DNA of 64,000 bases, from assembly GCF_013141725.1 (NCBI RefSeq), contig NZ_WHNZ01000010.1, positions 1 through 64,000 on the forward strand, given 5' to 3'. The stretch's first letter is position 1. Every line of letters begins with the position of its first letter. Source of the stretch: Paenibacillus planticolens. GTDB taxonomy: Bacteria; Bacillota; Bacilli; Paenibacillales; NBRC-103111. The notes under the pieces were generated by a model, which was not told the origin of the DNA, searched no databases, and saw only the letters and a program-made list of their open reading frames with translations. Positions 1 to 9,500 of this stretch are shown here, one piece after another. A program made the translations under genes and the position numbers.

Positions 1-3000
1 AATCGATTGGGGAAGAACGTCGGATTTATTCCACTTTGTATGCCAGATCGTATCTGGGTTTCCGTCCACAGCCATTGAGGCTGCGTTGTTTTCGCCAGCC
101 GTTTCCTCACTTGTCGCCGTCGCCGTCATTTTTGACTGAGGGACAGTATCAACAACTGCATTTATGGTCATAGAACGACTTATAACGGTCACCCCGTCTA
201 AAGTAACTTTTACAGCAACGGTTGCATTAAACCCAGTGCCAAGTTCACCTTTCGCAATGATCGTATTGCTGCCTTCAACAACGGATAACCTTGCATCGCT
301 AAATTGATATTCTACAGCAGCCCTTGATAAATCAGCGCTGTCTCCTGTACTTAATAAGCCATTAATTGTGGCAACGATTGGATTGTTGAGTTTAATTGTA
401 TTTTTGTTCAAAGTTAAGTCAATTTTACTCAAATAGGGAGCTATAACTATTTTTCCTGACTCATCAACAAAAAGATAAGTAACCTCTTCAATAGAACGTC
501 CGCCTATTGTTGCTCTTATGTGAATCTTTGCCATACCTTTTGAAACAGCGGTCAGCAGGTTTGAATCGCCCACCGTAATCACACCCTGGTTTTCACTTGT
601 TACTGTGATCACCGCATCTTTCATATCAATCGGTGCACCAGCACCCGTAAAAGCCTTAATGTCATACTTACCTGTAGCAGCATTAGCCGGCTTAAACTCA
701 TATTGGAAGCGATCAAATAAATTGGACATATCCACTCCATTTATTGCCACTTCAAGCAAATCAATCGTTGAACCGTTTGAACCGCCGTCAAATAGTAATT
801 TAACGTATTGAGCATCCGTGTTTAAAGCGTATTGGTCATAGAATCCAAAATTAGCAGTACCCGTCGGACCGTTAACGGTTTTGACATCAGTCCATGCCAC
901 GCCATCAGCGCTAGTTTGAATTTTTATTGTTTTAGGCGTATTGATATATTTTTGTTCCAAAGAATTGAAGTTAAGATTGATATTGGAAATCTGAGACTTT
1001 GTCGGCAGATTAAATTGAATCCACGCCTTTTCATTTGCAGGTGCCGACCATTTGGATTGATCAAAATGAATGCCTTCAATTGTTTTTCCATCAACTAAAT
1101 GACTTACTGCATCTTGATTATGACTAGCTGTAATTTCAGTGCTTCCTGCAAGATTTTGGTATGGCAACAGGTCCATGAATATTTTATTTGTTGTATATGT
1201 TTGGCCGTCTAACGTTACATCAGCCCAAACGACTCCACGCGTAGGTTGTTCTACGAACGGCGCAATAATTTCATTTTTGTTGAAAGTAAATCCATTTGTT
1301 TCTCTGATCGATACAGGCTTATAATTGTCACCCGCTTTTAAATCAACGACACCGCAGTGCCATTGAATTTGTGCCGCATCAAGCCCTATTGCTCCGCCTT
1401 TCGATGATCTGCCTTCGATTTGATATCTGAGTTTTTCTAGTGTACCAACCTCGCCGTAAGCTTCCTTTCCATCCACGAGTAAAGTTGCGCCAATCATATT
1501 TTCCCCAACATAAATTTTGCCGTCTCTTGCTGTTACTTTTAATGTATCCTGTTTCGTTACACCTTCATAAGTACCGCTAACTGTGATCGTCGTTGTTCCG
1601 TTTGATACCGGTGTTACGATTCCGTTAGCATTAACTGCCGCTATTGCAGGATTCGCGCTATTGTATGTTAAACCTGAAAGATTTGCTTTGAGCGCCGTAT
1701 ATGTCATGTATCCCTCAGTGTTGATTTTGAGCGATGAGGGTGTCAACTGCTCGCCAGTTGCTTTGACATTAGTAAGCGAATATTTGCGTGCAGAATTATC
1801 CGTTACAATCTTGATGATGGTATCAATCGGATCCTCCTGGACATTGGCAAGATTGACAGTCAGATTATCTCCATTTTGTACAAAAGAAGTGACAGGAATA
1901 TCCTCGTTCAACCAGCTTACGGATGTCACATGGTCTGGAACCGGACGAATGGTTAAAGACTTTCCGGCAATGGCATCAAACCCTTTTTTGCTGTCAGGTC
2001 CTTTCATAATATGAAGATAAACATTGTTGTCTCTGTACGTTGCGTATCCCCATTGTGGGCCTGTAGTACTGTTAGCTAAAGCAAATTTTTCATAATTGCC
2101 TTTTCCATCATCTTCGTAACCATAGCCCGAGAGGAAATATGGCATTGTACCTGTTGTTGACTCATGTCTTTCCGGTTTTCCTACAGGTGCAAACCATGCT
2201 GCCAAGCTTTCTCTCACATCAATGTATTCCTGTTCTGCTTTAGGATACCTTGTCGCAATTTCCTCAGGGGAGTTCCAATTGGGCCCGCGACTATCTACAG
2301 GTGTCTGATCATTATTATCCACATAGCCTCTGCCGGCATTCATGACCATTTCCTTGGCAACTTGCCTGTAGTCATCTCGTTTACCGTAATAGGGAGATAA
2401 GGCGTCTTTTGTGTGTATCATTTTCCATGGTTCCATCGTAGTACGTTTTAAAAGATGATTTGCAGCGCCATTAGAGTAAATACCAGATGCTTCTTCGGTT
2501 CTTAAATCAGGGTCTCCATACTCCGCCCCCCATGCATTGGAGTTTACGATAATGTCATCGCTATAATTGCGTACAACGCTGTATATCACATCAAAGTTTT
2601 GGTCTGGAATACCTTGCGGTCCATCAAAATAAAGATACGCAGGCGCATAGCGTTCAATCAAATCAGACACATTCTGAACATAAAGATCGGTTGTGTAAAC
2701 TTGTACCCCGCCGCCATAATATAGCCCAAACTTCATTCCATGACGCTTTACTGCCAGTTCAAACTGTTTCAACCCATCTACTACCTTACCGTTTTCATTC
2801 TTCGGAAGATAAACATGCCTTTCATTTTTTGGATCCGCAAATTTAGACGGCCAGAAATAAGCTTGTTGTACCGATTCAATCGATACCAATGAATGTCCCT
2901 GACGTTTTGCTCTTTCAGCCCATAAATCAGCAGAGAAATTGGGGTCTACAAAGTAACTGTAAATTGGGATCGCATGACTTAAAGCGCCCACTCGCCCTTC

Positions 3001-4575
3001 TTCGAACCATTTATTGGGGCGATCCTTTACTGTAATTGTCATATTCTTTCTAGCCGTATTTCCATTATGGTCAGTTACTTGCACAGTAAAGTTATAGTCT
3101 CCAGGTTTGGAGTTAATACTGATTATACCTTTGCTGCTATTTAAATCGACATTTCCATTCACTAATCCATCTGCGATTGTGCCATCCGCATTTAATTCCA
3201 AGCCATCAGGCAGTTTGCCCTCAACGATACTCCAAGTATAACCTGGTGCTCCCCCGCCCGCCATAAATTGAAATGCCGATGCCGCAACACCGTATTTATT
3301 ATTGGCCTTCGATTTATTCCATACATAAGGCCATTCTTTGTAGCCAATCGGCATATTTTGGGTTGGAAGTGGAGTCTTAATAGCATCCTCGGTTGATAGT
3401 CCTTGTGTTACAATTTCTAGAGCTGCAGCCTCGCCTTTAACCGAAGGAACAAGTCCATTTATTTTATTGCCATTTTGATCTGCGACTCTTCCATAGAACC
3501 CAATGTAAGCTACATTTTGATCTAATGGTGTCGGTACATTGTTTGAATTAACATCTTCTGTAAACGTATGCTTGATTTGAATCATCAGTTTATTCCAACC
3601 CTGTTTTAACAGAATCGCTTGTTTTGTCAAATCCTTTTGCACCTCCACAGGTGTGGTCGGTGTGGTTACAGCCTTATCGTTTACATAAAGTCGATATGAA
3701 CCGCTGGCGCCTACATTAAAATATGCTTGCTGTTCTACTGGGCTGTATACGTATGTGTGAGCGTATACATATTTGTTTCTAGTATCGATACCTTTTTTCA
3801 CAGCATAATAACCATATAAATCTTGATAATCATCGTAGTTTCTGTTATAAATGCGATCATCGAAATATTCCCATTTATGACTTTCGCTATTCAAGCTTAA
3901 CGGATCGCCGATTTTGGGAGTGATCGTAGCAGCGCCAGAACCAGATCCGGTTGACGGCTTATTATTTACCTCTATTTCTGAAATGCCGGTTATGTTAGGG
4001 TATGGTGTTCGTCCTTTATCGATTTCAACTTTCATTTCAACTACATTCTTCAACCCGGATTGTATAGCATACACGGTTGGTGCGGATGGGTTGGAAGATG
4101 TACTATCCACCTTTCCGGATTCTACGATGCTGCCATCATTCAGCGTGAAAGTAAGATGATACCAATTGTTAACGTGACGCCCATCGCCCCATTGCGCTAT
4201 TTTGACTTCATTAATAGCGATAGGCTCCTTCCATTTCAGCTTTACCCATGGATTAGCATCGTTTTCTGTCACCCACTGATTTTTTGTACTTCCATCAACT
4301 AGATATGAAACAGGGTTTACTGCAAGTGTTGAAGATGATGCTGTTATTTCGGATGCCAAAGGCGCGTAATTTACGTTTCCCCCCACTTCAGTTCCATAAA
4401 TTTGGTCCACTACTGGCGAATCAAATGGACCTGATACCAACCACGAGTTAATAAACGGTGCATTGCCTGTCACTTGCTGTGCGTTTACTTTCGTGCTGGA
4501 GAAGGCAAACATGGATGTAGCGATCATCGCTGTTGCCAACACCACTGAAGTTATTTTTTTTAATTTTTTTATCAT
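1..4575 (-). CDS. Giant secreted GH29-like glycosidase (C-terminus beyond left edge)
   Basis: The frame is open from the ATG at 4575 to the window edge (1525 codons seen). An AGGAGG lies just upstream of the start. Residues 1-33 form a signal peptide. Approximate domain order: discoidin-like (60-210), PA14/NPCBM-like sandwich (215-380), putative Ig (425-520), a GH29-like barrel (520-930), Ig-like and discoidin domains, and another F5/8 type C domain cut by the edge. GH29 hallmarks are the GMKFGLYY strand, the LYFDG strand whose Asp (about D651) sits where the family nucleophile lies, and a C-terminal region like the usual WLxxNGExIYGT segment. The family's KHHDGF fucose-contact motif is missing, so the sugar may not be fucose. 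The downstream paralogue at 6583-13191 ends in cohesin-FIVAR-dockerin; the same tail is expected here but lies outside the window. GH29 membership is inferred from motifs by eye. Confidence 0.7.
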   Translation of the reverse strand, partial: MIKKLKKITSVVLATAMIATSMFAFSSTKVNAQQVTGNAPFINSWLVSGPFDSPVVDQIYGTEVGGNVNYAPLASEITASSSTLAVNPVSYLVDGSTKNQWVTENDANPWVKLKWKEPIAINEVKIAQWGDGRHVNNWYHLTFTLNDGSIVESGKVDSTSSNPSAPTVYAIQSGLKNVVEMKVEIDKGRTPYPNITGISEIEVNNKPSTGSGSGAATITPKIGDPLSLNSESHKWEYFDDRIYNRNYDDYQDLYGYYAVKKGIDTRNKYVYAHTYVYSPVEQQAYFNVGASGSYRLYVNDKAVTTPTTPVEVQKDLTKQAILLKQGWNKLMIQIKHTFTEDVNSNNVPTPLDQNVAYIGFYGRVADQNGNKINGLVPSVKGEAAALEIVTQGLSTEDAIKTPLPTQNMPIGYKEWPYVWNKSKANNKYGVAASAFQFMAGGGAPGYTWSIVEGKLPDGLELNADGTIADGLVNGNVDLNSSKGIISINSKPGDYNFTVQVTDHNGNTARKNMTITVKDRPNKWFEEGRVGALSHAIPIYSYFVDPNFSADLWAERAKRQGHSLVSIESVQQAYFWPSKFADPKNERHVYLPKNENGKVVDGLKQFELAVKRHGMKFGLYYGGGVQVYTTDLYVQNVSDLIERYAPAYLYFDGPQGIPDQNFDVIYSVVRNYSDDIIVNSNAWGAEYGDPDLRTEEASGIYSNGAANHLLKRTTMEPWKMIHTKDALSPYYGKRDDYRQVAKEMVMNAGRGYVDNNDQTPVDSRGPNWNSPEEIATRYPKAEQEYIDVRESLAAWFAPVGKPERHESTTGTMPYFLSGYGYEDDGKGNYEKFALANSTTGPQWGYATYRDNNVYLHIMKGPDSKKGFDAIAGKSLTIRPVPDHVTSVSWLNEDIPVTSFVQNGDNLTVNLANVQEDPIDTIIKIVTDNSARKYSLTNVKATGEQLTPSSLKINTEGYMTYTALKANLSGLTYNSANPAIAAVNANGIVTPVSNGTTTITVSGTYEGVTKQDTLKVTARDGKIYVGENMIGATLLVDGKEAYGEVGTLEKLRYQIEGRSSKGGAIGLDAAQIQWHCGVVDLKAGDNYKPVSIRETNGFTFNKNEIIAPFVEQPTRGVVWADVTLDGQTYTTNKIFMDLLPYQNLAGSTEITASHNQDAVSHLVDGKTIEGIHFDQSKWSAPANEKAWIQFNLPTKSQISNINLNFNSLEQKYINTPKTIKIQTSADGVAWTDVKTVNGPTGTANFGFYDQYALNTDAQYVKLLFDGGSNGSTIDLLEVAINGVDMSNLFDRFQYEFKPANAATGKYDIKAFTGAGAPIDMKDAVITVTSENQGVITVGDSNLLTAVSKGMAKIHIRATIGGRSIEEVTYLFVDESGKIVIAPYLSKIDLTLNKNTIKLNNPIVATINGLLSTGDSADLSRAAVEYQFSDARLSVVEGSNTIIAKGELGTGFNATVAVKVTLDGVTVISRSMTINAVVDTVPQSKMTATATSEETAGENNAASMAVDGNPDTIWHTKWNKSDVLPQSI

Positions 4576-4711
4576 TCTTTTCTTTCCTCCTTTTGTAAAT
4601 TCCCACTCGATTCTCAATCCCTCTTCTCAACATTTTGCCTTCAAAATAGCGAATCGCCCACAGATGTCAGGCGCTAGGTGAACACGCTTTCAAACCATTA
4701 CGCAAGCAGAA

Positions 4712-4756
4712 GAGGAAGCGAGTTCAATCACATAACTGTGCTAAGTCTGCTTCCCC
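4712..4756 (-). other. Intercistronic hairpin between lipoprotein and GH29-like gene (copy A)
   Basis: GGAAGC and GCTTCC arms enclose a smaller CACA/TGTG stem. The element lies between the stop of the upstream lipoprotein gene (4810) and the start of the glycosidase (4575). A homologous hairpin sits in the same place in the neighbouring module (13302-13346). No T-run follows, so a Rho-independent terminator is unlikely. An RNA-processing or mRNA-stabilising element that lets the lipoprotein be made in excess of the enzyme is more plausible. Confidence 0.45.
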
Positions 4757-4809
4757 TCCCTTGATAAATCCAGCTAAATGCTAGCGCTTGTCATTCTTTG
4801 CTTCCATGC

Positions 4810-6399
4810 TTACTTGCCATTCTGCTTTCTCCACTCGTTGATCTGTTTCTGCTTTTCGGCGATAATATCGTCTGCTCCGGCATTCTTCAATTTTTTAATA
4901 AATTCCTCATAATATTTATCAGGATCTGCTGTGCCCGAATCGAGCGCATAGAGAAGTTCTTTCAAAGTCGCGTCAACGTTTGCCATTTGGGTTTTAACCG
5001 GTTCCGTATTAAATACAAATCCCATTACAGGCGATATCATGGCTGTCTTATCAGCTTGATAAATGATGTTTAGAGACTTTTCACGCGATTCGACATCGGT
5101 GTTCTGATCCCACAGCATCCTGCCATAAGACTGTCCGATTTCCCATTCAGACCAGTTAAAATTGTATTGGTCTTTGATCATGTCAATTTTCTTTTCGCCA
5201 ATCTTCTTGTAGTCTTTCCCATCTTGACCGAAAGCCAGGAGATGGAATAGCTCGTCATTCGTATTCAGCAATTCGATCAGTTGAACCGCCTTTTCGGGAT
5301 GCTTCGAGTTGGCGCCTACAGCAACTAGTGCAGTTGAAGGAGTATTGGCAGAGATAAAGGGCTCGGTAAACCTCTTGGTGTAACTGTATACCTTGTCATC
5401 GGGCGGCGCCATAGCCATGAAAGAAGAGGTGCTAAGCTCAGGCATGTCAACCAGGTCAGGATACGGGTTGGCATATAACGCGGCAATTCGTTTGGCTTTT
5501 CTGTCCGGTACATAATCCTTCATCGTAGCGGCATCTTTCTTAATGTAGCCTTTTTGATACCAGCTTCTGAACAATTTAAGATAATCCTTATATTCCTGAG
5601 TTTCGTATTGATTGATTACCTTGATATCTTTATCGTTATACCGAACCCAGCCGGGAATTTTATTATCTCCCACAGAATCCATGCCATAAACGACCGACAT
5701 ATCTGCAAAATTGTCTTGCTGAATGCTGTATTCCCAAGGAATCATATCAGGTTCGCCCTTTTTCACGGCATCCAGAAATGGCGTCAGGTCCTCCCATTTC
5801 TTTGCTGATTTCCAATCGAACTGGTATTTGTCGACGAAGTCTTTTCTAAGTTGCACCCCTCTGGCTCCGGCCATCCCCCATACCTGGTAATTAATAGATC
5901 CGAATATTTTACCATTCACTTTAATGCCTTGCCATATATTCTCGGGCACTCTCGACTTGGTCGTTGGAGCATACTTATCCAGAAGCTCGGTGATATCTTT
6001 GAAAGCTCCTTTGGAAGCATTCTGGAAATAGTTCAATTCTCCAAAACTTCCGGTAAAGGCGAGATCAAACGGTTCACCCGAGGAAATCATCAGATTAACT
6101 TTTTGCGGATACGTGCTCCAGTCGGTAACGACAAGCTTTAAAGTTGCGTTAATTTTTTCTTTAATGATCTTATTTGCCGCTTCCATAATTCTATCCATGT
6201 CTTTAACAGGTGAATTAGCAATATAAAATGTCAATTCTACCGGCTGTTCATTCTGTTGTCCTTTAACCTGGGCTGTCTGGCTTGGTGACACTTCCTCTTT
6301 TTTACCCGAAGTCGTATCTGTTCCGCATCCGGCGAGCGCAAGGGGCACAATGAGGGATAAAGCTATTGCTGATGCAATTTTCTTTTTCTGTTTAAGCAT
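4810..6399 (-). CDS. LplA-type extracellular solute-binding lipoprotein (copy 1)
   Basis: 529 aa, started at the ATG at 6399 because AGGAGG lies 6 nt upstream; a longer reading to 6441 has no such site. Residues 1-25 form a lipoprotein signal with lipobox LAGC (Cys25), so the protein should be tethered outside the membrane. The body is a family 1 sugar-binding fold. The C-terminal 70 residues match the DUF3502 region typical of LplA proteins, ending in an EKQKQINEW motif. It should bind oligosaccharides released outside the cell and deliver them to a two-permease CUT1 importer. No permease is adjacent on this side; LplB/LplC at 15366-17281 are the likely partners. About nine residues in ten match the copy at 13399-14988, so this is a recent duplicate. 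It has its own upstream region (6400-6537) resembling that of copy 2, and is followed by the GH29-like gene. Confidence 0.92.
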   Translation of the reverse strand: MLKQKKKIASAIALSLIVPLALAGCGTDTTSGKKEEVSPSQTAQVKGQQNEQPVELTFYIANSPVKDMDRIMEAANKIIKEKINATLKLVVTDWSTYPQKVNLMISSGEPFDLAFTGSFGELNYFQNASKGAFKDITELLDKYAPTTKSRVPENIWQGIKVNGKIFGSINYQVWGMAGARGVQLRKDFVDKYQFDWKSAKKWEDLTPFLDAVKKGEPDMIPWEYSIQQDNFADMSVVYGMDSVGDNKIPGWVRYNDKDIKVINQYETQEYKDYLKLFRSWYQKGYIKKDAATMKDYVPDRKAKRIAALYANPYPDLVDMPELSTSSFMAMAPPDDKVYSYTKRFTEPFISANTPSTALVAVGANSKHPEKAVQLIELLNTNDELFHLLAFGQDGKDYKKIGEKKIDMIKDQYNFNWSEWEIGQSYGRMLWDQNTDVESREKSLNIIYQADKTAMISPVMGFVFNTEPVKTQMANVDATLKELLYALDSGTADPDKYYEEFIKKLKNAGADDIIAEKQKQINEWRKQNGK

Positions 6400-6537
6400 T
6401 TTGTCCTCCTTTTTTTTGATCCGCATTGACTGCAATTTCATAATAGTAGATTACGAAGATCATGAATGCAGAAAAAAATAATTTCCATTGATAATTCGCT
6501 ATTGTGATCCTTCAAAAAGTAAACAATTCATTAATAT

Positions 6538-6569
6538 GTGAAGGGGGAAATAATCTCCCCCCATTTCAC
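6538..6569 (-). terminator. Putative terminator after the GH29-like gene
   Basis: An inverted repeat with GTGAA/TTCAC ends and a G5/C5 core lies 14 nt beyond the stop at 6583. No long T-run follows, so termination may be partial. A closely similar hairpin occurs at 24640-24668, suggesting shared ancestry. Confidence 0.5.
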
Positions 6570-6582
6570 TGCCGATCAATCC

Positions 6583-9500
6583 TCATTGCAAGATCGCTTT
6601 GGCTACAATGGCAAGGTCTAGAACGTCAACTTTGCCGTCATGGTTTACATCCGCTTTCTCATTCCAGCCCGCTTGACCTTGTTGTGTACCGTAAGCCGCA
6701 GCTACGATTGCCAAATCTCCAATCGTGACACCGCCTACTCCATTAATATTTGTGGATATCCGCTTGGAGTCAAACACTTGGACTGCCGCTTCCAATGCAT
6801 CTTTCGCGCTATCCACCTGCTGCTGGGTGGCATTCGAATCGTTTACTGCCACTTTGGCTGCATCGATAGCTGACTGCAATTGTGCTTTGGAGCCAATCGC
6901 ATACAGTCCATCTTCATTGCCTTCCACTGCTGCATCGTACTTCGCCTGGGCGTTTGCGATCGCCATGTTCAAGAGCGACTTGTCTACAGGTATACTAGAT
7001 ATAGTTATTTGTATATCACGGGAGGCTCCGCCGACTTTCAGCTCATTCCCCTCCCCGTTAGCAATAACAACATTGCCTACAGAAATTGTCGTATTGGTTG
7101 CCTGGGTTACAGATTTGGCCGTAAATTTGATTGCGAGCAAATCGCCTTGGGCAGGCACATTCGCGCCCACGCTGGCAGTCACAATCCGGAGTTGACCCGG
7201 CGCCGTCTCTTTTTTATCGATGACTTGGAACCCGTCTTTCAGGGATGTCACCGAATCGAATTGCACACTTGAAGGGTCATACTTTAATGTAAAATCCTGA
7301 GCGTATAGTTGCTGGTACACACTTTGCGTAACGTTCAATCCCATCGTTACATCAAATGTCTGGCCAGAGGTCACCTGCTGCGCACTCTTCAAAGTAGCTT
7401 GACTTGCCACCGGCTCATCTCCAACTACTCTGTAGATCGCTTTTGCTTTGACTGAGGTTCCAGCTACCGTGCCGTTTACTGTAAATACTCCTGCATGTGA
7501 TACCATATCTACAGTAATGGGGGCCCATGCAACGTCAACTAATCCAGTTGTTCCATCGTTGTATACAGCCTCGATCTGTGCAGGCAGCGATGGTATTTCA
7601 CCTAAGTTCGTATCCATAGCAACCGACTTGTAATCTACAATCGTCTTTACAAAATCTTTATTCGCTGCATATACCTCAAATTCTGAAAGACCAAGTTCAC
7701 CCTGTTCAACTGGAGAAGAATTCGGGAACTTATTATCAGGGTCAATCGTGAATTTAATCCAGCTAGTCACAATCGGCGTATCAAAAATAACAAAGTTGTC
7801 AGGTTTACCTTCCCACTTGATATTCTCTACCTTCTTGCTTCCTCCTTCCCATTCCAAAATCCCCTCTCCAATCTCATTGATCTTGTGGCCACGGTCTACC
7901 AGGTTCACCTTACCAATTGTTAATGGAGCAGCGAAATCCAATTTAATCCATGGAGCCTTGGTATTATCATTGGGAGATGATGCCCAACTTGTATCCTTGT
8001 CACCATCTATCGCTTTTATACCAACATATCTGGAATCATCATACCTGACAGATATTACGGATACACTTGCTATATTCGCTATGTTTCCATCTACTAGAGC
8101 TGAAATCGTCTCCTGATTGGTCTCCAGGGTTACTCCATCCAGAGTTACATTTGCTTTAACAGTCGAGAGGAAAGCTCTATTCAAATCTCCTTTGATCACA
8201 ATTGTGTTACTGCCCGGAACAGCCTCTAATCTTGAATCACTGAACACATAATGTACAGCAGCTCTTGATAAATCTGCCTGTTCGCCAGTATTTAATGTTC
8301 CCACTAAAGTCCCGACAATCGGTTCGTTCTTCTTGATGACTTTGTTATTAAAAGAAAGCTTAACATCTTTTAGAACGGGTTTTAAACCAGGTACTACTCT
8401 GCAGATCACTTTTGCTTGGACTGAGGTTCCTGCTACTGTGCCGTTTACTGTAAATACTCCTGCATGTGATACCATATCTACAGTAATGGGGGCCCATGCA
8501 ACGTCAACCAATCCAGTTGTTCCATCGTTGTATACAGCCTCGATCTGTGCAGGTAGTGATGGTATTTTACCTAAGCCCGTATCCATAGCAACCGACTTGT
8601 AATCTACAATAGTCTTTGCCACTGCTTTTACTTCAAAGATATTGATCTCCGCAGCCGATGCAAAGCCGCCAGTACCCGCCGTTGCTTCGAGCTTGACATA
8701 TGATGCATTTGTCGGTGTAAATGTCGCGAATTTCTCTTTATTGTCGTTTGCCCAAGTTCCGCTTGCAACCTTGGCAAAGTCCACTCCATTCGTACTTACA
8801 TATACGTTATAGCTTGTAATATTTCCATTGCTGCCTCCATCTTGTCTTGGTAAATAGTCGATTGTATCGATATTGTAGGTTCCTCCAAGGTTTAACTTAA
8901 TCGATTGGGGGAGTACGTCGGATGTCCATTTTGTATGCCAAAAAGTTCCTGAGTTTCCGTCAATCGCCATCGAGGCTACGTTGTTAGCCCCAGCAGTTTC
9001 CTGACTTGTCGCCGTTGCCGTCATTTGTGACTGAGGGATATTATTCCTAACTGAAGCAATTGTCATAGGACGACTTTCAACGGTTTCCCCGTCTAAAGTA
9101 ACCTTCACAACAACAGTCGCATTAAACCCACTACCTATATCGCCTTTAACAATGATTGTATTGCTACCCTCAACAACGGATAACCTTGCATCACTAAATT
9201 GATATTTTACAGTAGCCCTTGATAAATCAGTTGTTTCTCCTGTATTTAATAGGCCATCAATGGAAGCAATGATTGGTTTATCGGATTGAATTGTAGTTTT
9301 ATTTAGAGAAAGCTTTACTTCTTTCAGAAAAGGGTTTAGAACTATTTTTCCCTCAGCATCTACAGTAACATAGAAATAATCGCTTGCGATGTAGCCGCCC
9401 TTCTTAACAGATACATTGATCTTGGCCTTGCCTTCTGCCCCGGCTGTAATAACCCCATCTGCGCTAACTGCTGCAACGGATGATTTGTCGCTTGTGATCG

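Noticed and set aside
605..2400. Several plus-strand open frames across the leftmost giant gene
   Set aside because: They are opposite-strand shadows. The minus frame is open throughout, has a signal peptide and recognisable domains; the plus frames do not.
4779..4793. cre-like TGCTAGCGCTTGTCA after lipoprotein copy 1 (a similar word lies near 13366-13380)
   Set aside because: Only the AGCGCT core fits. It is just past the lipoprotein stop and no promoter elements are clear, so it was not listed as a site.
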